From an uncultured Bacteroidota bacterium (GTDB lineage: Bacteria; Bacteroidota; Bacteroidia; Chitinophagales; Chitinophagaceae): DNA of 5,181 nucleotides. The stretch lies in contig CAILMA010000393.1 in NCBI GenBank assembly GCA_903835145.1, positions 1 through 5,181 on the forward strand, in the 5' to 3' direction. The notes beneath the pieces are model-generated. The model searched no databases and was not told the DNA's origin. It saw only the letters and a list, made by a program, of their open reading frames with translations. Shown one piece after another: positions 4,861 through 5,181 of the stretch; the stretch's first letter is position 1, and every line of letters starts with the position of its first letter. The position numbers were made by a program, and so were the translations under genes.

Positions 4861-4943
4861 TCAGGTGGTGCAGATGGTTGCTGATTAGGCTTGCAAGAGC
4901 ATGATTTCCTTTCTCTTACTCTTTTTTCTTTTCTGTGTTATAT

Positions 4944-4955
4944 CCCACGTGTGGG
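4944..4955. repeat. Compact inverted repeat CCCACGTGTGGG
   Basis: CCCAC (4944-4948) and GTGGG (4951-4955) form a perfect dyad with a 2-nt centre, G/C-rich in a T-rich surrounding. The 2-nt centre is too small for an RNA hairpin, so a protein-binding site is the more natural reading. Nothing ties it to a particular regulator. Confidence 0.25.
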
Positions 4956-5052
4956 TTGTTCCGGCAAACTAAAAACTCGTTGATTAGAGAAACGAATTTC
5001 AGGCAAATGCGGGAAGTGAGCCGGGTTAGTAGGAGCAGAATTGAGCTTTTCG

Positions 5053-5098
5053 TGCTGAATTCAGATGTAAATGGGCATGTTCAGCATTTATTTTGTAT
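5053..5098 (+). terminator. Possible intrinsic terminator in the right-hand intergenic region
   Basis: TGCTGAA (5053-5059) and TTCAGCA (5080-5086) form a perfect 7-bp stem, which a G-U pair can extend, around a 20-nt loop. A T-rich stretch follows (5087-5100). It lies about 190 nt past the reductase stop, so it would end a long 3' UTR. The loop is large, so the support is modest. Confidence 0.35.
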
Positions 5099-5123
5099 TT
5101 TTTGTAAAAAAACTGAAAATAAA

Positions 5124-5155
5124 TTTGTCTGTGAAAATAGTGTTCCATATCTTTG
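5124..5155 (+). promoter_or_regulatory. Strong Bacteroidota-type promoter for a gene beyond the right edge
   Basis: TTTG (5124-5127), 20 nt, then TATCTTTG (5148-5155) matches both the -33 and -7 consensus perfectly. A/T-rich DNA upstream (5087-5123) could act as an UP-like element. Transcription would start near 5159-5162 and run off the window. The downstream gene is not visible. This is the best promoter match in the window. Confidence 0.7.
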
Positions 5156-5157
5156 CG

Positions 5158-5178
5158 CTCCCTTACGGAAAACGGGAG
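5158..5178 (+). other. Hairpin at the predicted 5' end of the rightward transcript
   Basis: CTCCC (5158-5162) can pair with GGGAG (5174-5178) around an 11-nt loop, almost exactly where the mRNA from the preceding promoter should begin. TCCC can alternatively pair with the last GGGA (5178-5181). Such a structure could protect the 5' end or be part of a leader-based control; the rest of the leader lies outside the window. Confidence 0.4.
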
Positions 5179-5181
5179 GGA

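Larger units (their letters stand above)
4861..5123. other. Gene-free intergenic region
   Basis: No supported reading frame is seen on either strand. The notable contents are a 30-nt pyrimidine-rich tract at 4905-4934 (one purine, A at 4918), the dyad CCCAC-GT-GTGGG at 4944-4955, a stem-loop at 5053-5086 described separately, and a very A/T-rich stretch from about 5087 leading into the promoter at 5124. No strong terminator directly follows the reductase gene. Confidence 0.6.

Noticed and set aside
4889..4934. Possible terminator directly after the reductase gene (CTTGCAAG palindrome followed by a pyrimidine-rich tract)
   Set aside because: The 8-bp palindrome leaves no loop, no longer stem can be formed, and the tract contains many Cs, so it does not meet the form of an intrinsic terminator.
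1..5181. Search for CRISPR arrays, tRNA or rRNA genes, insertion sequences, toxin-antitoxin pairs and phage or defence genes
   Set aside because: No regularly spaced repeats, cloverleaf-like segments, transposase motifs, terminal repeats or small paired genes were seen by eye. No undescribed multi-gene system is supported.

Overview
The window looks like an ordinary stretch of chromosome from a Bacteroidota bacterium, probably close to Chitinophagaceae. The reasons are: none of the four genes with a clear ATG start has a Shine-Dalgarno sequence, and all start in A/T-rich context; several upstream regions carry the Bacteroidota sigma-type promoter (TTTG, about 20 nt, TAnnTTTG); and the proteins match Bacteroidota variants of their families. 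The placement rests on these signals, not on a marker gene.

Layout, left to right. Positions 1-89 are AT-rich and hold no gene. Positions 90-425 encode the tail of a NarL/FixJ response regulator: the end of the receiver domain, which lacks a start codon, runs in frame into a complete LuxR-type helix-turn-helix domain. Positions 573-1097 encode a small serine-rich lipoprotein of unknown function. A 234-nt gap with several inverted repeats follows (1098-1331). Next come two same-strand genes 54 nt apart, probably one operon: a Tat-exported glycosylasparaginase (1332-2378) and a CutC-family TIM-barrel protein (2433-3107). The ribosome-rescue hydrolase ArfB lies convergent on the minus strand (3162-3560). 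Its promoter lies so close to the only plausible GTG start that the mRNA is probably leaderless. Divergent from it is a PaaE-like reductase with FAD/NAD and 2Fe-2S domains (3808-4860). The last 321 nt hold no gene, but end in a strong promoter whose transcript leaves the window.

The glycosylasparaginase and CutC genes are the only pair that look functionally linked, perhaps in breaking down Asn-linked glycans. The other genes look like independent units: a truncated regulator, an orphan lipoprotein, a housekeeping rescue factor, and an electron-transfer protein whose oxygenase partner is not in the window. I found no IS element, CRISPR array, tRNA, rRNA or phage gene, and no convincing new multi-gene system. 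The points most worth a second look are the truncated regulator, the leaderless arfB, the structured gap at 1098-1331 and the asparaginase-cutC pairing.
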